Of a stretch of DNA of 64,000 nt, positions 63,512-64,000 are shown piece after piece. Position 1 is the first letter of the stretch, and each line of letters starts with the position of its first letter. The notes beneath the pieces are model-generated. The model ran no database searches. It saw only the letters and a program-made list of their open reading frames with translations, and had not been told where the DNA came from. A program made the translations under genes and the position numbers. The DNA is from JABMPX01 sp964649795 (GTDB lineage: Bacteria > Patescibacteriota > Minisyncoccia > Portnoybacterales > UBA2143): NCBI GenBank assembly GCA_964649795.1, contig CAZYQY010000001.1, forward strand, positions 1 to 64,000, read 5' to 3'.

Positions 63512-64000
63512 ATGAGAGAGGAACGCTTGATTAAAGAAGCAAGTCCTTGCGATACTGATTTTACAGACAAATCAGTTCAGACTATATCAGATGCGAAGGC
63601 GAGAGGGCGAGTTCTTTGTCCGAATCATGCCGTGTGTAAAGAACGAAATGCCAAAGAGACGATTTATTGTTCTCGTCAAATTGCCCAGCAATTTGCCATT
63701 CATACTTTGAACAACCGCAATCCTTTTCATCAGGCTGCTCAAGAAGAAGTGAAAGACCTTATGAACGAATTGCCGGACGGAAAGATTTGGGTATTTCGAA
63801 ACGAGCAATGGCAAGTTGTCGACATGAGAAACAATGTTATAAACGACATCGTCCAATTCGCGCTTACCATGATTGATCGACAAGAAGGCGAGCGTCGGCC
63901 CTTCACAAAAGACAGCATGAGAGTTCCGGAGCTGGGGCCCAGTGATGCGATGTACAATGCCATGCTTGATCTCGACGAAATATACGGCGAAGTCGGACAG
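63512..64000 (+). CDS. Unrecognised GC-richer gene, 3' end beyond window
   Basis: At least 163 codons are open to the window edge. A strong SD (AGAAGGAGGG) lies 8 nt before the ATG. The protein is soluble and charged, with Cys-containing VLCPNHAVCKERNAKE and IYCSRQIAQQF, then PDGKIWVFRNEQWQVVDMRN. GC-ending codons (GTC, GAC, CGG, CTG, GCG) are far commoner than in neighbouring genes. No family recognised. It could be a recent transfer or a long structural gene. Confidence 0.75.
   Translation, partial: MREERLIKEASPCDTDFTDKSVQTISDAKARGRVLCPNHAVCKERNAKETIYCSRQIAQQFAIHTLNNRNPFHQAAQEEVKDLMNELPDGKIWVFRNEQWQVVDMRNNVINDIVQFALTMIDRQEGERRPFTKDSMRVPELGPSDAMYNAMLDLDEIYGEVGQ

Noticed and set aside
1..64000. 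CRISPR array
   Set aside because: No regularly spaced direct repeats of 24-40 bp and no cas genes were seen.
1..64000. Recoded TGA (SR1/Gracilibacteria code 25)
   Set aside because: TGA terminates rpsS, rpsQ, rplN and the FemX-like gene at the expected ends.

Overview
The window is AT-rich, gene-dense bacterial DNA that looks like a Candidate Phyla Radiation (Patescibacteria, Parcubacteria-like) genome. The ribosomal run goes straight from uS5 to uL15 with no uL30 (rpmD), several ribosomal proteins carry lineage-type extensions, and the small cell-envelope and pilus genes (LysM-CHAP, FemX-like, MurE-like, PilMNO, TrbC/VirB2-like pilin) are of kinds common in that group. TGA ends many genes (rpsS, rpsQ, rplN, femX-like), so the SR1/Gracilibacteria code 25 does not apply. 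Taxonomy is inferred from gene content; no alignment was run.

Layout. 1-6400: tRNA-Pro (cut by the window edge) and tRNA-Gly, then a minus-strand block of HU, a YmdB-type phosphoesterase, RNase Y, NusA, malic enzyme, tRNA-Ala, an EncFtn-like ferritin and tRNA-Pro. 6400-13250: cca, a small SD-led ORF, tRNA-Arg and tRNA-Lys, then rpsO, a NYN-domain gene and pnp, and two membrane-anchored proteins. 13250-13650: an intergenic island with two candidate structured RNAs. 13650-24650: DksA-like, LysM-CHAP and rpsT (minus), ruvA, FemX-like, MurE-like, O-antigen-ligase-like, endonuclease Q, a MEMO-AMMECR1 fusion, pyrB plus a zinc ribbon, yidD and a half-size MFS protein. 24650-29380: PolX, VanZ, pilMNO and two tRNAs.

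29400-35200 is an accessory island. It holds palindromic repeats, micro-ORF remnants, an odd serine-like tRNA with a UAU anticodon, a RadC N-domain-only gene, a methyltransferase fused to a PD-(D/E)XK-like nuclease domain, and a second methyltransferase. 35200-53524: a secreted protein, MscS, then rpsL-rpsG-fusA, a small ORF, tuf-rpsJ, and the S10/spc ribosomal block through secY-adk-map. The usual infA-rpmJ-rpsM-rpsK-rpsD-rpoA-rplQ genes do not follow. 53613-58534: thrS and dnaE on the minus strand. 58631-63316: a pilin-like protein, ligA, gatC, gatA and a HEPN-like membrane protein. The last 490 bases begin an unrecognised, visibly GC-richer gene that runs off the window.

Themes. (1) Short palindromic elements sit at gene junctions and even in frame inside coding sequences (femX-like, rplW, the end of rpsL, rplP/rpmC). 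(2) Many promoters place the -10 box 6-8 nt before the ATG, which implies leaderless mRNAs. (3) RNA turnover and translation genes dominate: RNase Y, PNPase, NusA, NYN, CCA enzyme, ribosomal proteins, EF-G and EF-Tu.
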